A DNA stretch of 64,000 nucleotides from Clonostachys chloroleuca (Eukaryota; Ascomycota; Sordariomycetes; Hypocreales; Bionectriaceae): the NCBI GenBank assembly GCA_037952775.1, contig JBANAY010000003.1:4960001-5024000 (forward strand), given 5' to 3'. The notes beneath the pieces were generated by a model. That model ran no database searches, was not told the origin of the DNA, and saw nothing but the letters and a program-made list of their open reading frames with translations. Shown in pieces: positions 21,520 to 32,331 of the stretch (its first letter is position 1; each line of letters opens with the position of its first letter). The position numbers and the translations under genes were made by a program.

Positions 21520-22830
21520 ATGCAACGTATTAAAAGCTTCCTCTACGAATGCGCAAGTTTTGTCGCGTTTTTGACCAGTCACTACATCGAGGGAAATACT
21601 CCCGAATTTGAAGCAGACCGAGAAAAATGGCGAGAAACCTGCACCCAAGGTCAGTAGAACACCACAAATCGGCCCTCTGATGAAATAATCTCATGAACCT
21701 CATAAACACTGATTCTGTTTTGGTTGGTTAATAGACTTAGTGCTGGCCGACTTCACTAAATATCTCCAACATGGCCATGCTTATCCAGGACGAGTATTGA
21801 ATAGGACAGAAAGTGAGACCTTGGAAAAAATATTTTCCAGCTATTCTAAGTCAGATAATTGTAAGCTTCTTCCCACTTGCTACTACTTGTAGCCTCAGAG
21901 GGCTATTAAAAATACTGTTATTAACTGTTTAATGTAGGCTGGGATCAACAATCGCTAGAATCGTACCTTCTTACTCAGCTCCCTCAAGAGGGAGATTATA
22001 AAATGCTTTTGAGGAATTGTATGCCATCCCTCTGGGACTTAACTGTCTACTTCGCTCAATGGCCTTTCAATACATTATGCAGCTTGACAACTCGCCTTAC
22101 GTTCCCCGCCTTTGTTCGCGCCATTGCCTTCCTCTGTGGTAGGCACAACAGGATGTTTGTGAACTGGGAAGGCCAAGATCAAGTTTTCAATCGCAACACA
22201 GATCAGATAGTACTGGAATATATCTTCCGGGCTTTGGCTACTACCCGACCACTAGAGTACCAACCGAGATCAGCTCCGCCTCCTCAAGAAACCGCCACAT
22301 TGTCATCCCATCGCGATGTCCTCGACATTTTGAGTGTATCTCAACCATTTCTAAACCACAGAACAGAAAATCTCACTCGAGCGGAGCTGATTCCTATAGC
22401 TGATCGGTTATCTCCACCAACTCCCCCTGAATTATCAGAGCTCATCATCCCAGCTACTGGGGAAAGGCTTCGAGAGGTTCTAGAACTGGTTATACCGCTT
22501 CTTCAGCACGCTAGTCGATTCGAAAATAATACTTCCTGCTCTTCAAGTGTTAAGGAGCAACTGGAAATTGCTCGAACGAAACTAGAGGCACAAGAGGAAG
22601 TAACATTTGAAGTCTTTCAGGAATGTCTTGAATGCGAGGACTGGATGAAGAAGTATCATGACATAAACCCTATATACGATGGTATTGCTCTTTTGTTTAA
22701 CATATTCCCAAATCCCAAAAGCCTGACAACTGGGAAAACAGTAAATTGGTATTCAGGATCTGAGGAGAATCTCAGTCTAGGTTCATTGAGACGATTGGGA
22801 GTCAGTATCGTGACAGAGGGTGATATCTGA
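21520..22830 (+). CDS. Uncharacterised fungal protein, two introns
   Basis: Two canonical introns (from about 21650 to 21735 and 21860 to 21937) join MQRIKSFLYECASFVAFL to a 275-codon last exon ending VSIVTEGDI-TGA. A start at 21385 is also open but adds low-complexity residues that look untranslated. I do not recognise the family. No signal peptide, zinc cluster or catalytic motif is obvious. Blocks that look structured are TESETLEKIFSSYSKSDNCW, LWDLTVYFAQWPFNTLCSL, RLTFPAFVRAIAFLCGRHNR and a predicted helical stretch ERLREVLELVIPLLQHA. The arrangement loosely recalls the helical N-terminal part of fungal TLDc proteins (weak inference). All junctions keep frame and no lesions are seen, unusual in this decayed segment, so it is probably expressed. 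Confidence 0.65.
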
Positions 22831-23348
22831 CCCTTCCTAGTTATTAGTAGTGTATATTTTATATGTATTCCCCTTACAGATGACTTGCTAGAAACGGCTA
22901 AAAAATGAAGTAGGAGCAAGCATCAACCCAGCCATAAGGCTCATCTTATAACCAGTGCGTTATAGGTTATAGGACCTGTAATTAATAGTTTTTACTCGTA
23001 CATAGATAAGCTTGAATCAGTACGCAGCAAAGTTTTATTAATTCATCTTAAAACGCTAGCTTCCTGCTTAGACTCGAAATATCTATTGTCGAGCGGTAAT
23101 ACACTGCAGCATTCGTCCCTCATCCACTCTTGGTTAAAAAGACTAGGATTCTTACCAAGCTAATAATCGAGGTTTGGATGTTGGAATGACCATAATATCT
23201 TATTCCACTTGGTGCCGTTGATCGTGTATTACTTAGCACCGAACTGTATTTCATATTATAGCGCACAACCTCTGCAGTGATAATTAATGTTCTGTAGAAT
23301 TTCCGTTTCCCCTACCACAACATCACTGTCCGGGGGAGAACATTTGAT
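22831..23348. other. Intergenic region
   Basis: I see no gene or recognisable element here; there are only short shadow ORFs. Confidence 0.5.
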
Positions 23349-23942
23349 CTAAATACGCTGTGTGAAGAGCGCAGAGGCCGTAGATGATGGAATTTCAAAG
23401 CTGTTCACCGATTCTCTCACGCTACATTCTGGGAGGAATCTCGAACTGTTCTCCGCGAACTGATAGTTGAGCGTCAAGCCAGAACCGGAGAGAACGACGC
23501 CCCTTATAGTCGAGAATTCAACACCAATATTGCGTTTGATGTCCTCCCGCTTCTCCTTGTTGACACCATGTCGGATGTTCTCTTGATAACAAACTGTCTC
23601 GTCGGTGCGATTCACCCACACACATTCTGCGTACCAGGCAATGGACTCGGTACTGGTCAAAAAGGGACTGCGGATGCTTTCCAAGCTAGTCTCGCTATTC
23701 TTGCCGAAAAATCAGTGGAAAGGCAGTGTTATACTGCACTGCGGCTGATAGTAAAATCGCTATCCCTTCTTTGGAAGTTTATTCGCTTCCATCAAAGGGG
23801 CATCAGCTTTAAATCGATGATAATCTTTCCCAACAGGAAGTTGTAAGACAGGCGCAGCCTCGTTGTCTGGGGTTGAATAGTTCCCATGAGCTCGGAAAGT
23901 ATCTCCCTGTACTGGCAAGTAGGCGGAGCCTTGAACACCCAT
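23349..23942 (-). pseudogene. Unrecognised gene with two in-frame stops
   Basis: A single minus-strand frame from ATG 23940-23942 is open for 60 codons, meets TAG at 23760-23762 and TGA at 23712-23714, and then stays open to the TAA at 23349. Both stops fall where a G-to-A change of TGG would give them, and coding character continues across (KLPKKG before the first; ESIAWYAECVWVNRTDETVC and KREDIKRNIGVEFSTIRG after). The latter part looks like an alternating beta-strand protein. I do not recognise the family and propose no function. It lies just downstream of the truncated Zn2Cys6 gene on the same strand. The alternative, two small unrelated ORFs, is less likely because the phase is kept. Confidence 0.5.
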
Positions 23943-23965
23943 GGGTGCCGGCTTAATCTCCCGGA

Positions 23966-24819
23966 CGGGTGATTATTGAAGGTTCATCAAAGAAGGACTC
24001 GTCCAAGATGGGGAAACAGCTGTTGGCCTTGTTCAAGTACCTAGGACAGGACACGATATTAGCACAAAGTAGGTGAGCATGGTCTGTCTCTACTTACATA
24101 TTTACCACCTGTTGTCGGTAAGGCTCTAGGAGTTTTGTAATCACTTGCAACTTAGCATGGGACGGGCTTGGGTCCATAGCGACGCCAATTGGCCTCTTCT
24201 GTACCTTGGTGAAGACCACTGGCATAGCGGCAATGCCCGGTAAGGAGGGCCTGATGGTTCTTGTTCTATTGCCGGCCTGGACAATCGATAAGTAGTCCTC
24301 CAGCAAGTGCCTGTCCCTGGCGACGGCTGGTCCCATGATATGAGGGCTATCGTCTTCAGCCTCGCCCAGGGCTAGCGCATGGCTTCCCACGGCTGGTGTT
24401 GAAGCAAAGAATAACGAAGAGGGTGTACCGGGAAACTGTGGCGCAAGAGCACCAAGCGCGGGCTGTGACTCCGAGTTTACGGAGTGTGGAGTTGCTTGAG
24501 AGAGCCTGCGTTCCAAAGAGACTCTGACGTGCGCATCCTGCTCCTGAGATGCCTCAGCATCCGGGGCAGCTCTCTTTCGAGGGATGGGAACCTTGCCTCT
24601 GCCTTGTTGTGTAGACGGAGGCCGCGGGTTCAGCTCTGGTCCCGAGGCCATCACGCAATTGGACTCATGAGCGCGGCACATCAGGCATGCTTGCGACCCC
24701 GGCTCAAACTTGCATCGAGATTTCCTGCGTCTGCATGGTAGACACGCTGCCTGCCCTTGCGACTTGGACGAACGCCCTTTGACCGTCTCACTCTGCATGA
24801 TTTGGGGGGAAGTGTTCAA
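23966..24819 (-). pseudogene. Zn2Cys6 transcription factor, truncated after the DNA-binding region
   Basis: ATG 24817-24819 starts a frame with a complete zinc cluster (ACLPCRRRKSRCKFEPGSQAC, then LMCRAHESNCV) and a Pro/Ser-rich linker. It then reaches the first helix of the fungal-specific regulatory domain, KLLEPYRQQVVNM. An intron (24052-24104) leads to YLNKANSCFPILDESFFDEP, the expected continuation, but the frame stops at TAA about 15 residues later. The remaining roughly 400 residues of the regulatory domain are absent from the downstream DNA, which holds a different relic. It might still produce a short DNA-binding protein. Alternatively the break is an assembly fault; I favour a truncated pseudogene. 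Confidence 0.65.
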
Positions 24820-26187
24820 AGAGATAACGAAATCAACTCTGACTAATTCATTCCTCTATGCTAAGACTGGGATTGGGTAGCCGAGCAAAGTGGGACTTGA
24901 TGACTGTGTATCGTGGGTAAGCAGTCGGCCGCGGAGGTGGGCAATATTTGAGGGGTCTTCCGCGACCCGCGGGACATTTGATGCATTATAAATTTTCTAG
25001 CGCGATACCTAAATATCCTACTATCCGCTCTTTTACTGCACAAGAGTAGACTCAGATAGAGGGCTATTCCCAGGCAGTATATTTAGCAATACTTACTAAT
25101 CTTTTGAGTAAAGGGGGTCAACTGACGGCTCTGGGAATGGGACTACAATAGCTGAGGTAGTAAAAGCTAGAATGACAGCAATCATCACGCACGAAATCAA
25201 TGGCGAAGTATTGATCCGAGCCCAAAGGCCCTCGGGAATATGCAAACTGCCTGACATATCGAAAATTTTGTTGCACGTGAATGCTGGGTAGACAATTGCA
25301 GGATACTTTCAGAAGATCAGGATAGGGTGCGCATGGGAGTGGAACGAAACTGTGAAGAATCAACAATCGTTCTTAGATATATAAAGTTTAAATCACTCCA
25401 CGTTATTCACGCATCTTGATCTTAGCGGAGATAGATGTTCGTCCCACATATACCAGTTAACTACTGTTCTCTCTAGTTCTAGGATAAGTGAAGTGAAGAC
25501 CACTTTCTGTCGACTTGAACGATTCCTTCGCTGCCTCATGGTACAAATCAACAAAACCAAACACCATTGAACGGGGCTAAGACAGACTCCACGATATCGG
25601 ATTTAGTCGCTGGCTCTGCTATGTAGTTGGGCTTGTCGGAGGGCAGTTGGAGTGTAACCGAAGCGGTCGCAGGAGTGGAAATCCACGTTCGATTACCTAC
25701 CCGATAACAATCAAACATGCATTCAAGTGGATTGGAATAAAGCGCGATACATCCGCGGCCGAAATTAAAACCCAAAGAAGAAAGACCCTATGTTATTGTC
25801 AATATTATTTTAATTTCATTCATCGACTAGCTATTATCTTGAATGTTATCAACTCCCCAAACTTCACACACTAGCGCCCCATCTACCATAAAATCCTGCC
25901 TAGTTCCCACTCGAATTTTCAACTGCCTTAATATTCATTCTGCCTAGCTGACTCTCCCATATAGATTCCGACTTATTCCCGGCATCTTAACTACCTCAGA
26001 CACTCTCGTAAACGCCGATCTAGTCTCCGATAAGCGGTCCCCGATATCATCCTGGCGTTGCGTCTCAACTCTGCCTGCGGCGAGAGAAACAATTCATCAT
26101 CATTGTCAGCAGTTGAGACGTGTATTTTGTGAAATGAAACTAACCGAGGTCGTGCCGACGTGAGGGTTGCAAGAAGAAACCCCACGA
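24820..26187. other. Gene-poor spacer
   Basis: No recognised gene. A 53-codon minus-strand frame (25096-25257, MSGSLHIPEGLWARINTSPL then a hydrophobic helix) has some protein-like character but no start context or homology I can name. A 21-base segment at 25654-25674 recurs with two mismatches at 31177-31197. Confidence 0.45.
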
Positions 26188-28330
26188 TGCCGCCCAGGGT
26201 CATCAAACGCGAATATCGAGGACTCGCCTGCTATCGATATCACAGACAGAAAGTCAAATGCGATAGAGGTATTGCGCCTGTCCAAGCTGCAACGTGAAAT
26301 AGCAGAGTCTTACATAAAGTCACAGAGAAACCCTGCCGGAACTGTGCTTTGTCCAATTGCCAACGTACTTATGCTATCCGCGATCGGAAGGTGACAGTTA
26401 CAGAGAGCTATCTTAAGCAGCTCGACGGTGGGTTACTTGCTGCAGAAACATCGGGGAGGTCTTCGAGGCGCATTTCTTCCGATGCCGTGGATAGTCCTAG
26501 AAAATAGCCCATCCAAGACTCCGATCCAACTTTGGCCGTGGCTCCATTGAGCTCTTGGGCGAAAACTCAACTGCAGAACATTTTGTGTCCAAGTTGAAGG
26601 AAATTCGAGACTTGGAGACCTCCCCGTGCGGCCAGGGCACACGGTTAAACAGTCTCAGCATTATACAGACTGATGAGTCCGAGCTGTGGGTGTCATATCT
26701 CGCCAGATATGAGTATGACGCATTGAAATTTGATACAACTTGTAGGTCTCACTTGGATTGTCCTCAAGTCTGGTTACTCATGTGCCACCTATATTCGACC
26801 TATACCTTTAAACTCCCTCCATATTCATATATCCTCCCTATAAATATGTAGTTCATTTACTTGAGCAACTCTCGGTATATTTCGGTTGCGACTGGCATTT
26901 GTTTCGTCCACAAAACTTTCATCAAAAGCTGCACAATACCTACATAACAGTAATTCCCCAGAATTGGAAGATCGCACCTGGTTGTGCAATCTCGTCGTAC
27001 TCGCGCTCGCAGAGCCAGTCGATATCGGTAGGCAACCTGAGTTAACTCTGGGTCTTTATGACCCTATATTACGGCCACTGAGCCAGAATATACCATCGCA
27101 ATACATTCCCATCCCCGGGCAAGAGTTTTTCGAATAGGATTTGATGATACTGAAAATTTCTTATGAAAATACCACGGCTAATCACATTGAGATTTAAAAC
27201 TTAAGAGTACGCCTTGCCCAGGAATTATGGTCCTAAAGCTCGCGTACAATCCTAATCACGACTATAGGCTCTCTACTCAAACCAACTCAACAGGCAAAAT
27301 CTGCATACAATTATGCAGGAGCAAGTGCAAGACTATGCAACACGTTGCAGTTGCAGAAGGTGTCTGCATCGATTAATTGTTCACCGGTTGAGCGAGAGCA
27401 TAGGAAACGTATATGGTGGTCGATATACTGTCAAGACATAATGACCAGCACATCTACGAGCTTGCCGCCTGCCCTTGAGGTTGATCAAACCGACCTTGCA
27501 TATGCTAAGCAAACTGAAGATTCACCAGATGAGATCGAGGAGTTCAGCGATGCCGACTTTCTAACTGCCCGTATACAGCTCACTATAATTCAAACAAGAA
27601 ATTTGAAGAGCGTGTCTCACGTCGGCCTTGACGATGCATAAGACATCAAAACTGTGCTTCGTCTCAATCTGCAAAGACTTGCATCCTGGAGACAAAGCTT
27701 ACCAGCTCATATGGTTTCTGAGACTGGAAATGATACAAATGAGCGTACAAAATCACTGCCCTTCAAGCGTTCCCTAGCTAACATGCACCTGCGCTTCAAC
27801 CATGTAAGGCATGCAACTTCGAACGAGCTATCTGCTTCCATACGCAATTCGCACTGCTAATATATAACTCAGTGCATACTGCTTTTACTACGGCCACTTA
27901 TTCTAAGACAAGTAGCTTGTTTATTCTCAGACGAGAAATCAAATGCACCCCAGGAAGATCTAGAATATATCAATAACAACTGCCTTAAGTCAGCGTGGTT
28001 AAATGTGCTCATCATGATCAACGTACGGTCCGCTGGTCTAATCAGTAAGTTAATTCATATGCTAAAACTGACCACACCGCTTCAAAGAGACACCGGATGA
28101 TATAAAACATATCAGTCGAGTAAAAGTGTCCTTACTTATATAATTAAATGTGGAAGCTTGGCTGCAAAGGGACATCTGAACATGTTAAAAGAAGTCGAGG
28201 ACCTAGGAATCGCTATTGCAACGGAAAGTGGAGGAGTAGAGACTCATGAGGGAAATTAGTGGGATATTGAAGAGTGGGTGACACAGTTGTTTGAGAGCGA
28301 AGACATGCTAGGCTCCTGTGGTTAACATAA
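26188..28330 (+). pseudogene. Zn2Cys6 transcription factor, heavily decayed
   Basis: ATG 26188 begins MPPRVIKREYRGLACYRYHRQ with KVKCD next. A 59-base intron (26272-26330) then gives KPCRNCALSNCQRTYAIRD and RKVTVTESYLKQL. Two of the six zinc cysteines are lost (the second is Tyr, the sixth Arg). Then come TAG at 26507, frameshifts and recognisable pieces of the fungal-specific domain: REHRKRIWWSIYCQDIMTS, SLPPALEVDQTDLAYAKQ, EEFSDADFLTARIQLTIIQ and, near 28160, CGSLAAKGHLNMLKEVEDLG then EEWVTQLFESEDMLGSCG, the usual C-terminus. The order matches one ancestral gene. Many stops lie between the pieces. Several changes are C-to-T or G-to-A transitions, as from RIP leaking out of the A+T-rich block; indels need another cause. 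Confidence 0.8.
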
Positions 28331-28489
28331 TAGTGCGTGGCCTTAAAATTACAAATGATTTCGACTAGAAAAGTCCTTGCCTTATGATGTTGTGGTACGG
28401 CCCAAGTTGAATGCTAGACTGATGGGCAATATCCCATGAACTAAATAGTATTTACCTAATACGCGGCCTATATATCCTTCTCGCCTGTA

Positions 28490-28925
28490 AGCTTTTTATA
28501 GTTTATGTTAGCTGAACTTGCAAAAGCTTTCGGCTTCGTTCTTCTGAAGCCAGCCCATTGTTGACAATCGCTTCGTAGCGAAATAGCTTTTCGACGAGAA
28601 GCCCGTCGGCAATACCTTTCTGCCAGCGCTCGAATCCCTTGCGAGACACCGTAGGGGTTGTCCACATATCCTTGCGGCGATATAGATTGGTCAAAGCGAC
28701 AAGAATATCGACTGGAATTTTAGGAAAAAGTTGTGCCAGCTCATTTGGAATGATTCAGCATCATTCAGGAGAATCCAGTCTATGGCCTTGCCAAGGGCCA
28801 CACAAAATCGTTTCTGTGCATCTAAAACCCCCGGGGTGGTGGCCTCAGTCTCACGAGCTGCATAGAGAATTGAACAATAAGAGACTCGGGACTTGTAGGC
28901 GAGGGGCTAAGGAAAAGCTGATGTG
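28490..28925 (-). pseudogene. NMT1/SsuA-like solute-binding protein, C-terminal fragment
   Basis: On the minus strand, SILYAARETEATTPGVLDAQ, KRFCVALGKAIDWILLND and AESFQ are followed, one base out of phase (an A seems missing near 28752), by ELAQLFPKIPVDILVALTNL, YRRKDMWTTPTVSRKGFERW and QKGIADGLLVEKLFRYEAIV. This is the C-terminal lobe of a type-2 periplasmic-binding fold of the NMT1/THI5/SsuA group, which in bacteria binds thiamine precursors, sulfonates or nitrate for ABC import. Soluble copies occur in fungi. The N-terminal half is not found beyond 28980. With a frameshift and truncation it is a relic. A bacterial origin is possible but not shown. Confidence 0.6.
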
Positions 28926-29179
28926 TATTGAACCACGAGATCGGTTCGTTCTCTATCGCTTCGTGGGCACCCATGTATAATTAGGTACACCCGGAACCAC
29001 GGAACCACCTTCGGCTGATTCTCATCCTCGAGCACAACGGATAACCCGACGTCGCTCTAAGAAGGGCCGGTGTAATTGGCAATATCAAAGGCTCTTATCA
29101 GCATGGGCCCGCTCCCCATCGATGTGTTATCTCGCTATTCTTGAACCGGTTTCTTAGCAGATAAATATATCAACTGCCA

Positions 29180-30155
29180 ATGATCAGTGATCGGGACTCG
29201 GAAGTTTCGAAATTCGGCTTTGTAAATGTGTCGGTTTCGACAACTTGGAAGGACCAAAGCAAGCCCCGTGCTATGGATGCACCTGCGCTCAGCAGCCCGG
29301 TACGAGTCCAGGAATGGCTGGACTCAATGACGGTAGACCAGTTCAAAGACCTGAGTGCGACCTCACGCACAGAGGCCAAGGTTCTCTATGGATCTCGAGT
29401 CATTATAACGGAAACCCAGGGCGATTGGTACAAAATCGCCGCCCCTGATCAGCCCGTACCAACCACTAAACCCCAGATCGGATACCCGGACTGGGTTCCC
29501 TCCTCTCACGTGTCAACGGATGACGACTATTATAGCACTCTAATGCAGACGCAGCCTTTCGCACAAGTGACGAGGCCTAAAATTGCACCACTCTTCCGAG
29601 ACGCCCAGCTGCCGGACAAATTTATGGGCATTGCTTTCAATGCTCGGCTACCTTTGATCACTCAGCTTTCCAACGCGACGTAAGTCGCCATACCGGGCGG
29701 GATCGCCTACTTGAACCGAGCCGACGTCGCGACGTACAAGTATAGCTCAGATATTCCTAGCCCTACAGGTCAGGGCATTGTTGAGACCGGAAGATTGTTC
29801 ACAGGCTTACCTTACCTGTGGGGTGGGACCTCTGGATTCGCCTTTGACTGCTCAGGCTTCATACACACGGTGTACAATTCGCACAGCATTGTGATTCCCC
29901 GCGACTCTGGGCCACAGGCACAGTCAACGCTTGGTGCCAAGGTGGAGGCATTGCATCTCAACGCGTGCGATCTTCTCTTCTATGCCCATGATACCACTAG
30001 TGCCAGCAAATCTATCATGTCGCGATGTATACAGGGAACGGAACCATGTTGGAGGCCTATAGTTCAGGAGTCCCTCTTCGACTCACTGCTGCGCGCCTTG
30101 AGACAGATTATTAGGGAACTAAGCGATTGATAGGCTCTTAAAGCCGTGTAGTATC
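29180..30155 (+). pseudogene. NlpC/P60 endopeptidase with SH3-type domains (YkfC-like), broken
   Basis: The plus-strand frame from about 29180 reads FVNVSVSTTWKDQSKPRAMD, VRVQEWLDSMTVDQF, KVLYGSRVIITETQGDWYKI and GYPDWVPSSHVS. This is the N-terminal SH3-like layout of bacterial gamma-D-glutamyl-L-diamino acid endopeptidases (YkfC), which trim peptidoglycan peptides. A TAA at 29681-29683 (ATQ expected, CAA to TAA) interrupts it. The same frame then gives GRLFTGLPYLWGGTSGFAFD and CSGF with the catalytic Cys, and LLFYAHD. After about 30005 the conserved catalytic-His block (IYHVAMYTGNGTMLEAYSSG) lies in another frame, so one base is lost. Two lesions make it a pseudogene. The family is bacterial, so horizontal transfer into the fungus is likely. 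No intron is seen. Confidence 0.78.
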
Positions 30156-30357
30156 TACTGGCGCAGTGTAGTTACAGAATCCTGAGGCGATTATTCGCAG
30201 ATTTATATATCTGTTCTATATTTAAGGATTATATCATTTTGGCCATTGATTTTATCCTGTTATTTTTATATTGATTTCAATATTAAGATAGGTGATTAGC
30301 AGGACTGTGATTAATTATTATCAGGCAATTACTCTCTTCTATTCCAAGTATTATATT

Positions 30358-30404
<47 letters not shown>

Positions 30405-31362
30405 ATTACTTACACGGCAAAATTAACGCACAGGCCTCTCATACAGTTTTAACGGCGCTATTATGATGAAAATGAGGGTAAGTGCTTATCATCAGTCCGC
30501 ATTTGTCGACATGCACTGAACTTGAAGTCCACATATTCTGAGTGTGGCTAAGGCTTACTCTCCGTCTCTAGAGAACCTATGGAAGCTTGTGTCAGTTTTC
30601 CAGGTTGAGAGACAAGACAGTGATCTTAGAAAAGGAGAAGTGCTCTTTGGGTTGCTTACCGAGAGGCATTGGGTAGCTCGACGACAGGCTTGACACAGTG
30701 ATCTCTTCTCAAGTGATGATAAGATGAACATTGATATACCAGAAAGAGCAATCCCACAGTGGGCCCCTTGTACCCTTGTTCATCTTACATACACTAAGAA
30801 GATTGACACTAGTTTCATCAGTTAGGGGTATAGCGTCAGCTTCGTGGCATTCAGTCACGCAGTTAAGAGAAGCCTCCCCTTCTTCCATCTTCCGCTCATT
30901 TGATCTCCATTCGCAGATCTTTCGGTCGCTCACCCCAACTGAGTGCACGGATAACTACGCCTCAAGGAGAAATATTGATAGGCTCATCAGGGATGATTCG
31001 GCAATACTTCTTTGGTTATCTGCCGATGTCAGAGCAGCCCTGTAAATGGCCTAGTAGCGCGCCTCCCCCATAATATAAAGTGGATAAGATAGACAAAAGG
31101 AAGAACTTCACTGGAGCCTGAAACTGGTCAGATCTCCAGAGGATTTTGGTTCACACTCCTCGGGGAACATCGGTTCGTAACCGAAACGCTCGCAGGAACA
31201 AAATGGATGTATAAGTACAACACAAAGCGAATAAGATATAATGGTGGGAGTGGTATATACGCAACAATCAATCCAACCATCGCGTTAACAAATCTTTAAC
31301 TTTAGGATAAGAGACGGCAACTTGCGGTCCTAACCCGACTAGGAGAGAAACCAGTATACACC
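30156..31362. other. Spacer with an A44 run
   Basis: No gene is supported. An A44 homopolymer lies at 30359-30402, and a 21-base segment similar to one at 25654-25674 at 31177-31197. The last 200 bases should carry the promoter of the glycosidase. Confidence 0.5.
30359..30402. repeat. A44 homopolymer
   Basis: An uninterrupted run of 44 A. Its length may be inexact because homopolymers of this size are hard to sequence. It lies about 200 bp past the NlpC/P60 relic, in the same direction. Confidence 0.9.
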
Positions 31363-32331
31363 ATGAAGGCAGCGATTACTCTACGTATGCTCATAAGGGC
31401 GATTATAACGACCGCCGCGATTGCCCAGGTGGCGCCGCAGCCAGATGGATGGCCAGTGTTCACGTACCAGGGAGTGGTGACTGACAAAAGCAAGCTTCAG
31501 TACAACCCGACCAACGAATTTATTTTCCCCTCAGTATTTCATGCTAGCATTTACCTGAAAAAACCCCTTGGAGCGTGGTATTTGTATTACGCCCCTCATG
31601 ACGATCCCGGCGGCATCTCGCTCATGTATGCCAACAGCCCCGACGGGCCCTGGACCGAGTACGCCAACAACCCAGTCATTAAGAACGTATGGTCGGGGCA
31701 CTACTCGGTGCCCCATGTCTCCAGTCCAGATGCAAAATGGAACAAAGAGACCAGCCGCTTGTTCGTGTACTTTCACGGGAGCAACTCCCAGACTCGCTGG
31801 GCAGAAACCGACGACGGGGTCAACTTTGATTACGGAGGCGTTGCCGTGAACAACAGTATGGGAGGGCCGAACGTGACAGAGACGAGTTATGCGCGTGTCT
31901 TTACACACCGCAATCCGGCCTCCGGATACGCTTATGGCATGTTTTATATGGGCAACGAGCGTGATAATGTGCGCCGCATTCGCTTGGCCGAGTCTAAGGA
32001 TGGGCGCACTTGGACCGTGGACCCCGACTACGTTGTTGAGCCTGGTCCCGAAGAGGGTGCCAATGTCTCAGGAGGAAGTCTCTGGCAGTGGAAAGGGCAG
32101 CTTTATGTCATATACCACGCCTCCAGCGGTAATTCGTACGCTCGAACTATTGACAAGACGCTTCGAAAAGTTGGCTCCCAGCCAATCTTGCTGCATAAAT
32201 CGAGCGGTAATGGTGAAGACGTCGGGCGTGTGGCGTCCCCTGAAATCGTCACCGTTGGAGACAAGACGTACTTGTTTTATGAATCTGGCGACCGCCTCGG
32301 AGCTACTATTGCGTGGGCGAAGATAGTTTAG
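31363..32331 (+). CDS. Secreted glycoside hydrolase, GH43-type five-bladed beta-propeller
   Basis: An intronless 322-codon frame from ATG 31363 to TAG 32329-32331. The first ~22 residues (basic MKAAITLRMLIR, then AIITTAAIAQVA) form a signal peptide. The rest shows repeated beta-blades with the glycosidase family 43/32 look: FPSVFHASIYLKKPLGAWYL, YYAPHDDPGGISLMYANSPD, GPWTEYANNPVI, SVPHVSSPDAKWNKETSRLF, RRIRLAESKDGRTW, VGRVASPEIVTVGDKTYLFY. Members cut or transfer arabinose, xylose or fructose units of plant or microbial glycans outside the cell; the substrate cannot be told. A Pro-His-Val plus Asp context around residue 112 resembles the propeller-centre residues, but I cannot assign the acid/base pair. 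No lesion is seen, in contrast to its upstream neighbours. Relatives occur in both bacteria and fungi. Confidence 0.8.
   Translation: MKAAITLRMLIRAIITTAAIAQVAPQPDGWPVFTYQGVVTDKSKLQYNPTNEFIFPSVFHASIYLKKPLGAWYLYYAPHDDPGGISLMYANSPDGPWTEYANNPVIKNVWSGHYSVPHVSSPDAKWNKETSRLFVYFHGSNSQTRWAETDDGVNFDYGGVAVNNSMGGPNVTETSYARVFTHRNPASGYAYGMFYMGNERDNVRRIRLAESKDGRTWTVDPDYVVEPGPEEGANVSGGSLWQWKGQLYVIYHASSGNSYARTIDKTLRKVGSQPILLHKSSGNGEDVGRVASPEIVTVGDKTYLFYESGDRLGATIAWAKIV

Noticed and set aside
25096..25257. 53-codon minus-strand ORF with a hydrophobic helix
   Set aside because: No homology, no supporting start context, and decayed surroundings; too little to call a gene.
30731..31045. 104-codon plus-strand ORF between the NlpC/P60 and GH43 genes
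   Set aside because: The composition is not protein-like (Ser/Arg-rich with no conserved blocks), and overlapping frames are equally open.
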